Origin: an uncultured Roseburia sp.
GTDB taxonomy: Bacteria; Bacillota; Clostridia; Lachnospirales; Lachnospiraceae
Direction of reading: 5' to 3'
DNA length: 53,871 nt
Assembly (NCBI GenBank): GCA_947088345.1
Contig: CAMUGE010000018.1
Location: forward strand, 1 to 53,871
In this document: positions 26,062 to 34,900 of the stretch, one piece after another
Position numbering within the stretch: position 1 is the stretch's first letter
How the letters are laid out: every line of letters begins with the position of its first letter
Position numbers and translations under genes: made by a program
Notes under the pieces: generated by a model
The model's input: the letters and a program-made list of their open reading frames with translations, nothing else
Told to the model about the DNA's origin: nothing
The model's database searches: none

Positions 26062-26703
26062 ATGATAATCAAATACGTAAGTTTAGAGACAGTCTGCGGC
26101 GTGACCAGCAGGATTCCGGAAAATGAACATATGGAGATTGCGTTTGCGGGTAAATCAAACGTGGGGAAGTCTTCGCTGATCAATGCGCTGATGAACCGAA
26201 AATCGCTGGCGCGTACGTCCGGCCAGCCGGGCAAGACACAGACAATCAATTTTTATAACGTGAATCATACAATGTACCTTGTCGATCTGCCCGGATATGG
26301 TTTTGCAAAGGTCCCGCCCGGCGAGAAAGAAAAGTGGGGCAGGATGGTAGAAAATTATCTTCATAGTTCCAAACAGCTGCGAGCCGTGTTTCTGCTGGTC
26401 GACATACGCCATGAGCCGAGTGCAAATGATAAAAAAATGTACGAGTGGATGGCATATCAGGGGTATGCGCCTGTCGTGATTGCAACAAAACTTGACAAAA
26501 TTAAGCGCAGCCAGCTGCAAAAGCAGTTAAAGGCGATACGTACTGCACTGGCTATAAAAGATGGTATTCCGGTCATTCCGTTTTCGGCGCAGACAAAACA
26601 GGGGCGTGACGAAATCTGGGAATGGATTGACACCTGCTTTAAGGAGCAGGAACAGGGAGGTATTCATGAAAAAGAAAAAGATAGTGATCGCATTGGGCCA
26701 TGA
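26062..26703 (+). CDS. ysxC: Ribosome biogenesis GTP-binding protein YsxC/EngB
   Basis: 213 residues. GTPase motifs in order: G1 GKSNVGKSSLI, G2 threonine in ARTSGQPGKTQTINFY, G3 DLPGYGFAKV, G4 TKLDK and G5 FSAQT. The family is required for assembly of the large ribosomal subunit, and its position just after lon is widely conserved in Firmicutes. The last 38 bp overlap the start of the carbamate kinase gene, giving an unusually long EKEKDSDRIGP tail. Confidence 0.95.
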   Translation: MIIKYVSLETVCGVTSRIPENEHMEIAFAGKSNVGKSSLINALMNRKSLARTSGQPGKTQTINFYNVNHTMYLVDLPGYGFAKVPPGEKEKWGRMVENYLHSSKQLRAVFLLVDIRHEPSANDKKMYEWMAYQGYAPVVIATKLDKIKRSQLQKQLKAIRTALAIKDGIPVIPFSAQTKQGRDEIWEWIDTCFKEQEQGGIHEKEKDSDRIGP

Positions 26704-27598
26704 CGCGTTGGGCACGACACTTCCAAAGCAGAAAGAAGCCACAAAGCGGACGGCAAAGGCTGTGGCGGAATTTATCAGAGAGGATTACCGGGTTGTGATC
26801 ACACACAGCAACGGGCCGCAGATCGGAATGATTCACACGGCGATGAATGAATTTTGTCATCTGTATCCGGAGTATACGAAGACCCCGATGTCGGTCTGCT
26901 CCGCTATGAGCCAGGGATATATCGGCTATGATCTGCAGAATGCGATACGTGCAGAACTTTTAAACAGAGGCGTCTATAAAACTGTTTCTACCGTGCTGAC
27001 GCAGGTTGTAGTGGACCCGTATGACGAGTCTTTTTACAGGCCGACGAAAGTAATTGGACGCGTTATGAGCGAAGCGGAGGCGGAAGAAGAGGAGAAAAAG
27101 GGAAATCATGTGGTGAAAGAAGGAACGGGATACCGCCGTATTGTAGCTGCTCCAAAGCCTGTGGATATTGTTGAGATTGACGCGATTCGCGCACTGATTG
27201 ACGCGGATCAGATTGTAGTCGCATGCGGCGGAGGCGGGATACCGGTGCTCTCACAGGATCACAACTTAAAGGGCGCGGGCGCTGTGATCGAAAAAGATCT
27301 TGCGGCGGGAAAGCTTGCAGAGCTGTTGGATGCGGATATGCTGGTGATTTTAACGGGCGTAGACAATGTCTGTTTGAATTACGGACAGGAGAATGAGAAA
27401 CCTCTTTCATCTATGACAGTCGCACAGGCGAAAGAGTATATGGAGCAGGGGCAGTTTGGAGAGGGCAGTATGCTTCCCAAAATACAGGCTGCGATAGAGT
27501 TTATCGGTGATTCTGCGATACGATCTGTACTGATTACAAAACTGGACAAAGAAGGAACCGGGTTAAATGCGGGCGTAGGGACTATGATTAAAAAATAG
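26666..27598 (+). CDS. arcC: Carbamate kinase
   Basis: 310 residues from the ATG at 26666, preceded by GGGAGG; this lies inside the end of ysxC in another frame. The start KKKIVIALGHDALG and later THSNGPQIGMI, CSAMSQGYIGYDLQNA, VDPYDESFYRPTKVIG, VACGGGGIPVL and ILTGVDNVCLNYG are carbamate kinase signatures. The enzyme makes ATP from carbamoyl phosphate in arginine, agmatine or purine (allantoin) fermentation. No arcA, arcB or other partner gene is nearby, so the carbamoyl phosphate source is not shown by context. Confidence 0.95.
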   Translation: MKKKKIVIALGHDALGTTLPKQKEATKRTAKAVAEFIREDYRVVITHSNGPQIGMIHTAMNEFCHLYPEYTKTPMSVCSAMSQGYIGYDLQNAIRAELLNRGVYKTVSTVLTQVVVDPYDESFYRPTKVIGRVMSEAEAEEEEKKGNHVVKEGTGYRRIVAAPKPVDIVEIDAIRALIDADQIVVACGGGGIPVLSQDHNLKGAGAVIEKDLAAGKLAELLDADMLVILTGVDNVCLNYGQENEKPLSSMTVAQAKEYMEQGQFGEGSMLPKIQAAIEFIGDSAIRSVLITKLDKEGTGLNAGVGTMIKK

Positions 27599-27622
27599 AT
27601 ATGGAAAGGAAACAAAGGCAGC

Positions 27623-29398
27623 ATGTTTAGAAAGACAAAAATTGTATGTACGCTGGGGCCTGCCACGGATGACGAGGCTATTTTAAGAGAACTGATCAGA
27701 GAAGGAATGGATGTGGCGCGCTTTAATTTTTCTCATGGAACGCATGAGGAGCAGCTTGCGCGCTATCAGATGCTGTGCAGGCTAAGAGACGAATCCAATT
27801 CGCCGGTGGCGGCGCTTCTTGATACAAAAGGTCCCGAGATACGTTTAAAAGAGATTGAGGGCGGAAAGGCACAGTTAAAAGACGGACAGAGTTTTACACT
27901 TACAACTGCAGAGGTGATGGGAGATGATTCACGCGTAGCCATTACTTACAAAAATCTGTATCAGGATATTAAAACAGGTACCAGGATACTGATTGACGAC
28001 GGATTAATCGAGATGGAAGTCACAGAGATCCGGCCGGCCAAAGAGGCGGTTTCGGGCGAAAAAAATCCGCCGATGGATATTGTGTGTACTGTGGTAAACG
28101 GAGGCGTCATCTCAAACAGGAAAGGCGTCAATGTGCCGAATGTCGAACTGTCGATGCCGTATGTCAGTGAGAGGGATTACAGCGATATCGTATTTGGCGT
28201 CGAGCATGATTTTGATATTATTGCCGCATCATTTGTGCGGACAGCCGATGATGTACTGGCCATACGAAGCGTCTTGGAGGAGCGGGGCGGCGCCGATATC
28301 AATATTATCGCAAAAATCGAAAATATGCAGGGCGTTTCCAACATTGATGAAATAATACGCGTTTCAGACGGAATCATGGTAGCGCGCGGCGACATGGGCG
28401 TTGAAATACCGCTTGAGGAAGTGCCCGTGATACAGAAGATGATTATTAAAAAAGTCTATGATGCCGGCAAAAAGGTAATCACGGCGACGCAGATGCTGGA
28501 TTCCATGATGAAACATCCGCGTCCTACCAGGGCTGAGGCGACGGATGTCGCAAATGCAATTTATGACGGGACAAGCGCCATCATGCTTTCGGGTGAGACG
28601 GCGGCAGGCCTTTACCCGGTGGAGGCGTTAAAGACAATGGTTCGTATTGCAGTGCGCACAGAGCAGGATATCAACTATATCCAGCGCTTTAAGCAGAGGA
28701 AGACAATGAGTAATCCGGATATGACAAACGCTATTTCCCATGCAACCTGTACAATGGCGGGCGATCTTAACGCGGCAGCCATTATTACAGTCAGCAAATC
28801 GGGACGCACAGCGCGTATGGTATCAAAATACCGTCCGGATTGTCCGATCGTAGGCACATGTCTGACAAAACGCGTCTACCGTCAGCTGGCGCTTTCCTGG
28901 GGGGTTATTCCGCTTTTGCTGGAGGAGAAAGACGACGCCGAGGAATTGTTTGACTATGCTGTGACACAGGCCGAAGCAGCAGGAATTATCTCAAAGGGAG
29001 ACGTTGTGGTATTGACAGCCGGCGTGCCGCTTGGCGTTTCCGGTACGACAAACCTGATCAAAGTACAGGTGGCAGGCCATATTCTGATTAAGGGAAATGG
29101 AGTAAACGAAAAGAAAGTCTGTGCAAATCTGTGTGTCTGCAGAAGCAGGGAGGACTTAGACAATTTTAAAGAGGGAGATATTATTGTGGCCTCCGACACA
29201 GACAACAGCATGATGGAGCAGATTCGTGATGCGAGCGGTTTGATTGTGGAGGCGGCAAGTGAAAACTGCCATGCGGCAATCGCAGGGTTAAGTCTTGATA
29301 TTCCGGTGCTGATCGGCGCTAAGAACGCATGCTCCGTATTAAAATCAAGCGCTTTTGTAGAACTTGATTGCGAAAACGGTATAGTGTGCGCAAATTAA
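27623..29398 (+). CDS. pyk: Pyruvate kinase with C-terminal PEP-utilizing-type domain
   Basis: 591 residues, the long Bacillus-type form. The catalytic barrel carries KIVCTLGPATDDEA, FNFSHGTHEEQ, LDTKGPEIRL, the active-site lysine segment IIAKIENMQG and MVARGDMGVEIP, and the MLDSMMKHPRPTRAEATDVAN signature. The C-terminal extension (about 480-591) has the phosphohistidine-domain-like fold with ENCHAAIAGLSLDIPV; a swivelling domain of this type is known but its role is unclear. It converts PEP and ADP to pyruvate and ATP. It is the last gene of the run, 24 bp after arcC. Confidence 0.97.
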   Translation: MFRKTKIVCTLGPATDDEAILRELIREGMDVARFNFSHGTHEEQLARYQMLCRLRDESNSPVAALLDTKGPEIRLKEIEGGKAQLKDGQSFTLTTAEVMGDDSRVAITYKNLYQDIKTGTRILIDDGLIEMEVTEIRPAKEAVSGEKNPPMDIVCTVVNGGVISNRKGVNVPNVELSMPYVSERDYSDIVFGVEHDFDIIAASFVRTADDVLAIRSVLEERGGADINIIAKIENMQGVSNIDEIIRVSDGIMVARGDMGVEIPLEEVPVIQKMIIKKVYDAGKKVITATQMLDSMMKHPRPTRAEATDVANAIYDGTSAIMLSGETAAGLYPVEALKTMVRIAVRTEQDINYIQRFKQRKTMSNPDMTNAISHATCTMAGDLNAAAIITVSKSGRTARMVSKYRPDCPIVGTCLTKRVYRQLALSWGVIPLLLEEKDDAEELFDYAVTQAEAAGIISKGDVVVLTAGVPLGVSGTTNLIKVQVAGHILIKGNGVNEKKVCANLCVCRSREDLDNFKEGDIIVASDTDNSMMEQIRDASGLIVEAASENCHAAIAGLSLDIPVLIGAKNACSVLKSSAFVELDCENGIVCAN

Positions 29399-29450
29399 CA
29401 GAGATATTTATCAATTATGGGGACGGTGTTGTGCAAATTTTATATAATTA

Positions 29451-29479
29451 TTGACTTTCTTGCCGTTTTTTAGTAAGAT
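29451..29479 (+). promoter_or_regulatory. Sigma-A promoter for the GGDEF/EAL gene
   Basis: TTGACT (29451-29456), a 17-bp spacer and TAAGAT (29474-29479). The predicted transcript start is close to the in-frame ATG at 29497, which argues for the GTG at 29521 as the real start. Confidence 0.65.
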
Positions 29480-29520
29480 TTGCTATATAGAAACACATGT
29501 TTTTGAAAGGATGGTGTCAT

Positions 29521-31215
29521 GTGTCAGGAAAAGCAGCATCAATTTTGGCGGACTTGTCAATAGAACGTATCGGTGAGATGATAGATCTTTTCAGCCCGAG
29601 TATGGATGATTTTCTCTATGTATGGGATATGAAAGCCGATTATTATCAGATTTCGTCAACAGCGGCGGAACGGTTTTGTATGCCGGCGGATCGTTTTCAT
29701 CAGGTCGATGAAGTTTTTAAAGCTCTTATATATCCGGAGGATTATAATGATCTGATGGAGGATCTAAACAGTGTTTCGTCCGGAGAGAAAGACGAACACA
29801 ACATGGAATATCGGTGGGTGGATCATAACCAGCTGCCTGTCTGGATAAACTGCAGGGGGCTTGCCCTGCGGGATGAGGATGGCAGCCCGCATTTTCTGAT
29901 CGGCTGTATCAACGAAATCGGAAAAAAGCAGAAAGCCGACAATGTCAGCGGATTGTTGGGACAGTTAAGTCTCAAAAAGGAGTTTGAAGCTGCATCGACT
30001 GGCAGAACCGGGTTTATTCTGCGAATTGGAATCGATGATTTTCGCGATATCAATGAAAATATGGGAATTGAATATGGAGATTATATATTGCGCAAAACGG
30101 CGGAATGTATCTCTGAAAACATTACAGATTCACAACAGCATTTTCGTGTTGTTGCAGACGAGTTTGCGATTACTGATTTGTGCGGCGGCAGCATAGAGAA
30201 GGCTGTGGCTTTGTATGGGCGTCTTTGCGCCTCCATTACGTCGTTTATTCAAAAAAACCATTATGAAGTTGTATATACGATTTCGGGAGGGGTTTTTCCG
30301 CTTGACGGAAGCGAGATTTCCTATCAGGAAATGATGACACTGTCGGAATTTGCATTGAGCGAAGCAAAACGCGGCGGCAAAAATACCTGTAAAGTTTTTG
30401 ATTCGGATAACTATGAGAAGTACAAACAGAGAAAAGAACTGGGGCGTATTTTGTATCATGCGGTAAAAGACGGTTTTAAAGGTTTTGAAGCATATTTCCA
30501 GCCGCTCGTCAATGCGCTCGACGGTAAGCTCAGCGGGGCGGAGGCGCTGCTTCGCTACCGCACGCCGGACGGGAATATGGTATCGCCCGGGATTGTGATT
30601 CCGATTCTGGAAGAGTCGGGACTGATTATTCCGGTTGGCCACTGGATTTTAAGGCAGGCAGCGGATGCGTGCAGGGAGTGGCAGAATTATATTCCGGAAT
30701 TTAAGGTCAATGTCAATCTCTCCTATGTACAGGTGTTAAAGAGCAATGTTTTAGAGGAAATCAAGGGAGTGGTCGCAGAGTACGGACTTAGTTCCAAAAG
30801 TGTATGTATTGAGCTTACGGAGAGCGGATTTTTGGAAACAAACCCGCATTTTGCAAGCGTCTGGAACGGGTTAAAGGAGTATGGCATTCTGCTTGCGCTT
30901 GACGACTTCGGGACAGGCTATTCTAATCTGCACTGTCTGTCAGATTTAAAGCCTGCGTTTGTAAAGCTTGATCGAACCTTTATGATGAAAGCGCTGAGAC
31001 AGGAATATGAATATCAGCTGCTGGTACATGTGGTAGAGATGGCGCATACGCTCGGCCTTTCCGTATGTGCGGAGGGGATTGAGAATGAAGAGGAGCTGAT
31101 TCGGGTGCGCAGTGTGGAACCGGATTATATACAGGGTTACTTTTTTGGAAAGCCATGCGACAGAAATGAATTTTTTCAGAAGTTTTTTGCAAGGGAAAGC
31201 ATTGCTGCATCGTAG
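29521..31215 (+). CDS. PAS-GGDEF-EAL protein, probable cyclic di-GMP phosphodiesterase
   Basis: 564 residues from the GTG at 29521, with AAAGGA nine bases upstream. An ATG at 29497 is possible but has no ribosome binding site. Residues about 30-135 are PAS-like (DDFLYVWDMKADYYQIS). The GGDEF domain (about 140-300) is degenerate: the signature reads VVADEF instead of GGDEF, so cyclase activity is unlikely. The EAL domain (about 315-560) looks complete: GAEALLRYR, NVNLSYVQ, ELTESGF, LDDFGTGYSN, KLDR, EGIEN and QGYFFGKP keep the metal and catalytic residues. It has no membrane span. Expected role: hydrolysis of cyclic di-GMP under control of the PAS and degenerate GGDEF regions. Confidence 0.92.
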   Translation: MSGKAASILADLSIERIGEMIDLFSPSMDDFLYVWDMKADYYQISSTAAERFCMPADRFHQVDEVFKALIYPEDYNDLMEDLNSVSSGEKDEHNMEYRWVDHNQLPVWINCRGLALRDEDGSPHFLIGCINEIGKKQKADNVSGLLGQLSLKKEFEAASTGRTGFILRIGIDDFRDINENMGIEYGDYILRKTAECISENITDSQQHFRVVADEFAITDLCGGSIEKAVALYGRLCASITSFIQKNHYEVVYTISGGVFPLDGSEISYQEMMTLSEFALSEAKRGGKNTCKVFDSDNYEKYKQRKELGRILYHAVKDGFKGFEAYFQPLVNALDGKLSGAEALLRYRTPDGNMVSPGIVIPILEESGLIIPVGHWILRQAADACREWQNYIPEFKVNVNLSYVQVLKSNVLEEIKGVVAEYGLSSKSVCIELTESGFLETNPHFASVWNGLKEYGILLALDDFGTGYSNLHCLSDLKPAFVKLDRTFMMKALRQEYEYQLLVHVVEMAHTLGLSVCAEGIENEEELIRVRSVEPDYIQGYFFGKPCDRNEFFQKFFARESIAAS

Positions 31216-31274
31216 CGTGAAAGGCATGTTTAAAACTTATGCCAATGGACAGATCGTGAAAGATTTCGCACGCT
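31213..31274 (+). repeat. Palindromic element at the end of the EAL gene, probable relative of the livG-livF array
   Basis: AGCGTG (31214-31219) and CACGCT (31269-31274) form outer arms. Inside are GGCAT/ATGCC and an ATCGTGAAAGATTTCGCACG stem region. Like the array copies at 7007 and 8091, it starts within the stop codon of the preceding gene and uses AGCGTGAAA as its left end. Confidence 0.55.
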
Positions 31275-31406
31275 GAACAGACTGATTTTTAGGAGGAAAA
31301 ATGTTTGAAATACAGCGTTTTTCATAGTAGTCTGAGATTGCGCAAGCGGGATTGCCAAAGTCGGAGCTGGACAGGAAGCAGGACAGAACAGATAGGGAAA
31401 GGAATG

Positions 31407-31550
31407 ATGGATGATATGACAGAAAGCGGGCTGCTTATATTTCTTGGAATTATACTGCTGCTTGTCGTGATTGTAGTTGTGGTTGCCGTTACGGCTTCGG
31501 TAGCCGGTACAGCGGCTGCAATTGTGGACGATGAGAGCAGCGAGGAATAG
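31407..31550 (+). CDS. Small single-span membrane protein with acidic tail
   Basis: 47 residues from the ATG at 31407, with AGGGA eight bases upstream. A short lead (DDMTESG) is followed by a strongly hydrophobic stretch of about 30 residues (LLIFLGIILLLVVIVVVVAV, then alanine rich) and an acidic end DDESSEE. A TTG at 31305 with an excellent AGGAGG (31291-31296) would give an 81-residue version, but the extra N-terminus is basic and unlike a protein family start. No family is recognised. It is followed by a terminator, so it may be a separate small transcript. Confidence 0.5.
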   Translation: MDDMTESGLLIFLGIILLLVVIVVVVAVTASVAGTAAAIVDDESSEE

Positions 31551-31580
31551 ATTTGAAAGATCGCAGTAAGATAAAAGGGG

Positions 31581-31628
31581 TATCCCGGCCGTTGATTTTG
31601 GAAAAAATTGACAGCCGGGATATTTTTG
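31581..31628 (+). terminator. Rho-independent terminator after the small membrane protein
   Basis: TATCCCGGC (31581-31589) pairs with GCCGGGATA (31614-31622), followed by TTTTTGT. Confidence 0.8.
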
Positions 31629-31687
31629 TCTTATTAGGAAAGACGTTGACACAATAAAGCGTGAAAACGCTTTCCTATAAAACAAAA

Positions 31688-31814
31688 ATAATATGCGCAC
31701 TTGTGCAAGAGGAAAATGTCGCTGCGTGACTGCACTCGGCGCAGCAAAGTGTGCAAGCCAATCCCTCATGAGTGGGGGCAGGGGAGTTGAAGCGGGCTTG
31801 CCCGCTTTGTTTTC
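31688..31814 (+). ncRNA. Candidate structured RNA element X upstream of the RND gene
   Basis: TGCGCACTT (about 31694-31702) can pair with AAGTGTGCA further on, allowing one G-T pair, and encloses GCTGCG/CGCAGC. The element ends in AGCGGG CTTG CCCGCT (31791-31806) followed by TTGTTTT, a terminator-like hairpin. A second element at 41809 shares the blocks TATGCGCACTYGTG, AAAATGYCGC and GCAYTCGG and the same GGGCTTGCCC end. No open frame runs through it. Whether it is a free RNA, a leader that can terminate, or a dispersed repeat is not known. Confidence 0.45.
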
Positions 31815-31858
31815 CGTTCCTAAAAAAAGTATAAATTATTTGGAAATCTATTGCAATG

Positions 31859-31887
31859 TTGACATCATTACGTGTAAACTTTTAACT
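31859..31887 (+). promoter_or_regulatory. Possible promoter of the RND gene
   Basis: A perfect TTGACA (31859-31864) with a 17-bp spacer to TTAACT (31882-31887), a weak -10 (3/6). It lies downstream of structured element X. Confidence 0.4.
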
Positions 31888-31921
31888 ATTGAACAAAAGT
31901 CAAAAGAGAGGGGTCAATCAG

Positions 31922-34900
31922 GTGTTTTCAAAATTTAGTGTGAAAAAACCGTATACAGTGATTGTGGGTGTCATTCTTGTCGTTGTCTTAGGCGTTGTGT
32001 CTTTTACCAGGATGACGACGGACCTGCTGCCCGATATGAACCTGCCCTATGCGATTGTGGCGACAACCTATGTGGGGGCGAGCCCTGAGGAGGTTGAGAC
32101 AAGTGTGACGGCGCCCATCGAGGCGGCCATGGCGACGACTTCCAATATCAAAAATGTCAGTTCAGCTTCCTATAATAATTATTCTACCGTTATTTTGGAA
32201 TATGAGCAGAGTGCAAATATGGATTCCGTCATTATTGAAATGCAGCAGAAACTCGACCAGCTTGAGGGCACATTTTCGGACGGAGTCGGTACGCCCGTGA
32301 TTATGCAGATTGATCCGGATATGATGGCGATTATGGTGGCGTCTGTCGATGTGGAAGGAATGGATCAGTCGCAGATTTCCGATTATGTGAGGACGGAAAT
32401 GGTTCCTGCACTGGAAAGTCTCGAGGGTGTGGCAAGTGTTTCTACAACCGGTGCGCTCGAGGAGAATGTCCAGGTCACGATGGATGAACAGAAGATCGAA
32501 AAACTCAACCGCAGAATCCTTAAGAAGATAGAAGAACAGTTTACAAAAGCAGGGGAGGAGCTCGATGAGGGTGCAGAGGAGATTGCTTCCGGCAAAAAGA
32601 AATTGGAAAGCGGTAAAAAAGAGCTGGAAAATCAGATCAGCAGCGCGGAAAATGAGCTTTTAAACGGAAAAATACAGGCTTTTGTCGGAGAATCCGATCT
32701 GGCGACGAACCTGATGCTTCTGCAGACAACAAAGCAGACGATCGAGCAGGTAATTCCGGTTCTGCAGGCTGTGTATGACGACGGCAAAGCGGCGCAGGCG
32801 CAGATGGATGCGGCACAGAATACAGTCGAACTGCCGGATGAGGCGCAGATGGAGCAGATTGCAAATACAGACCCGCAGCAGTATGCGCAGCTTGCCGAGG
32901 CACAGCGGCAGCTTGATGAGTTAAACCGGCAGGCGGCGGAGCAAAATTCACAGCTCGCAGGGCTTGGAATCTCCGTTGAGTCCATTGATCAGATTCCGCA
33001 GACGATAGCGCAGCTGACACAGCGGCTTGCCGAGACAAATGCGGGAATTGCAGCGATTCAGTCGGCGCAGACGCAGGTTGGGGAAGGGATTACGACGTTA
33101 AACGATGCATTTCAGACGTTAAATAAGACGAAAATCGGCAGCATTTTGGAGATGAGCGAAGTCGCTGCTAGGCTTGCCGATGCGGAGAGCAAAGTGGAGA
33201 TGGGCAGACAGCAGCTTGACGCCGCAAAAGATGATGCGAAGAGTGCGGCCGATCTGGACCAGATCCTGACTGTGGAAATGCTTGGAAATCTTTTGGTGGC
33301 ACAGAATTTTTCAATGCCGGTGGGTTATGTGCAGGGAGAAGAGACACAGTATATGGTGCGTGTCGGCGAAAAGCTTTCGTCTGTCGAGGAACTGAAAAAT
33401 GTTGTGCTGATGGATATGGGGCTTGACGGCATAGAGCCGATACGGCTGTCAGATGTGGCAGAGGTTGAAATGTCGGATAATTCGGCCGAATCTTACGGTA
33501 AAGTTAACGGCAATCCGGCCGTTATGCTCTCAATTGAAAAGCAGACCGGTTATTCCACAGGCGAGGTGACAAAGCGCGTCAAGGCAAAATTTGAGGCAAT
33601 GGAAGCAGAAAATGAGGCGCTTGGCACAGCCGTCTTTATGGATCAGGGCATTTACATAGATATTATCGTCGATTCCGTTCTGGAAAATATGTTGGTGGGC
33701 GCGGCGCTGGCCGTTCTTATCCTGATGATTTTTTTGAAGGATTTCAGGCCGACAATTGTGATTGGCTGTTCGATTCCGCTCAGCGTTATCTTTGCAATTG
33801 TTTTGATGTACTTTTCCGGTATCTCTTTAAATATTATATCGCTCTCAGGACTTGCGCTTGGAATCGGGATGCTGGTGGATAATTCAATTGTAGTGATTGA
33901 AAATATTTATCGTTTTCGGGGAGAGGGATACTCCCTGCGTAAGGCGGCTGTAGAGGGCGCTTCGCAGGTAACAGGCGCGATTATTGCGTCAACTCTTACA
34001 ACAGTTTGCGTATTTGCGCCGATTATTTTTACGGAGGGTATTACACGACAGCTGTTTGTGGATATCGCGCTGACGATATTATTTACGCTTACAGCAAGTC
34101 TGATTGTTGCGCTGACGTTTGTGCCGATGATGTCCGCAGGTGTCTTAAAGAGTACAAAAGAAGTGTCGCAGCCGTTTTTTGATAAGGTGCTGGATCTATA
34201 CGGAAAATTTCTGGAGAAATCACTGCGGTTAAAACCGCTTGTATTTCTGACAGTGCTTGTGCTTTTAGCAGTCAGTGCGGGAGCCGCATTTTCGCGCGGA
34301 TTTACTTTTATGGACATGAATATGGAAGCGGATCAGCTGACTGTGACAATCGGGCCAAGAGATGATGAGGAACTTGATTTTGAGGAGCTGACCGCCTTTG
34401 CGGATGAAGCGGTGGAGCGTCTTTCTTCTCTGGACGGAATTGATAAAATCGGTGCTATGGCCGGCGGCAGTAACGCAATGATGTCGATGGGAGGAGGCGC
34501 GTCGGGCGGTGTTACGCTGTATCTGCTTCTGGACGAGGAGGGCAGTGTTACACAGGAAGAGCTGACCAGGCAGGTGGAGGAAAAAACGAAAGACATGGAG
34601 TGTGCCGTGTCCACAGACTCATCCGCCTCGGACATGAGCGCATTTTTTGGCAGCGGTATCAGCGTTCAGGTCAGAGGGCGGGATCTGGATACGCTTCAGG
34701 ACCTCGCGGCAAAGGTTGCAAAGATTGTGGAAAAGACAGAGGGAACGAAAGATGTAGAGGATGGACTTGACGACACGACGCCGTCTTTTACCATACGTGT
34801 CAATAAGGAAAAGGCAGCAGAGTATGGAATGACGACCGCACAGATTTTTCAGACTGTATATGCGAAGATGGCATCGTCCTCGTCTCCGACTACGATTTCA

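Noticed and set aside
29497-29520. ATG at 29497 as start of the GGDEF/EAL gene
   Set aside because: It lies about 18 bp after the -10 box and has no ribosome binding site, while the GTG at 29521 has AAAGGA at a good distance.
31646-31681. Promoter TTGACA plus TATAAA before structured element X
   Set aside because: The spacing is 24 bp, too long for sigma-A, and the region between is an AAAGCGT GAAA ACGCTTT hairpin.
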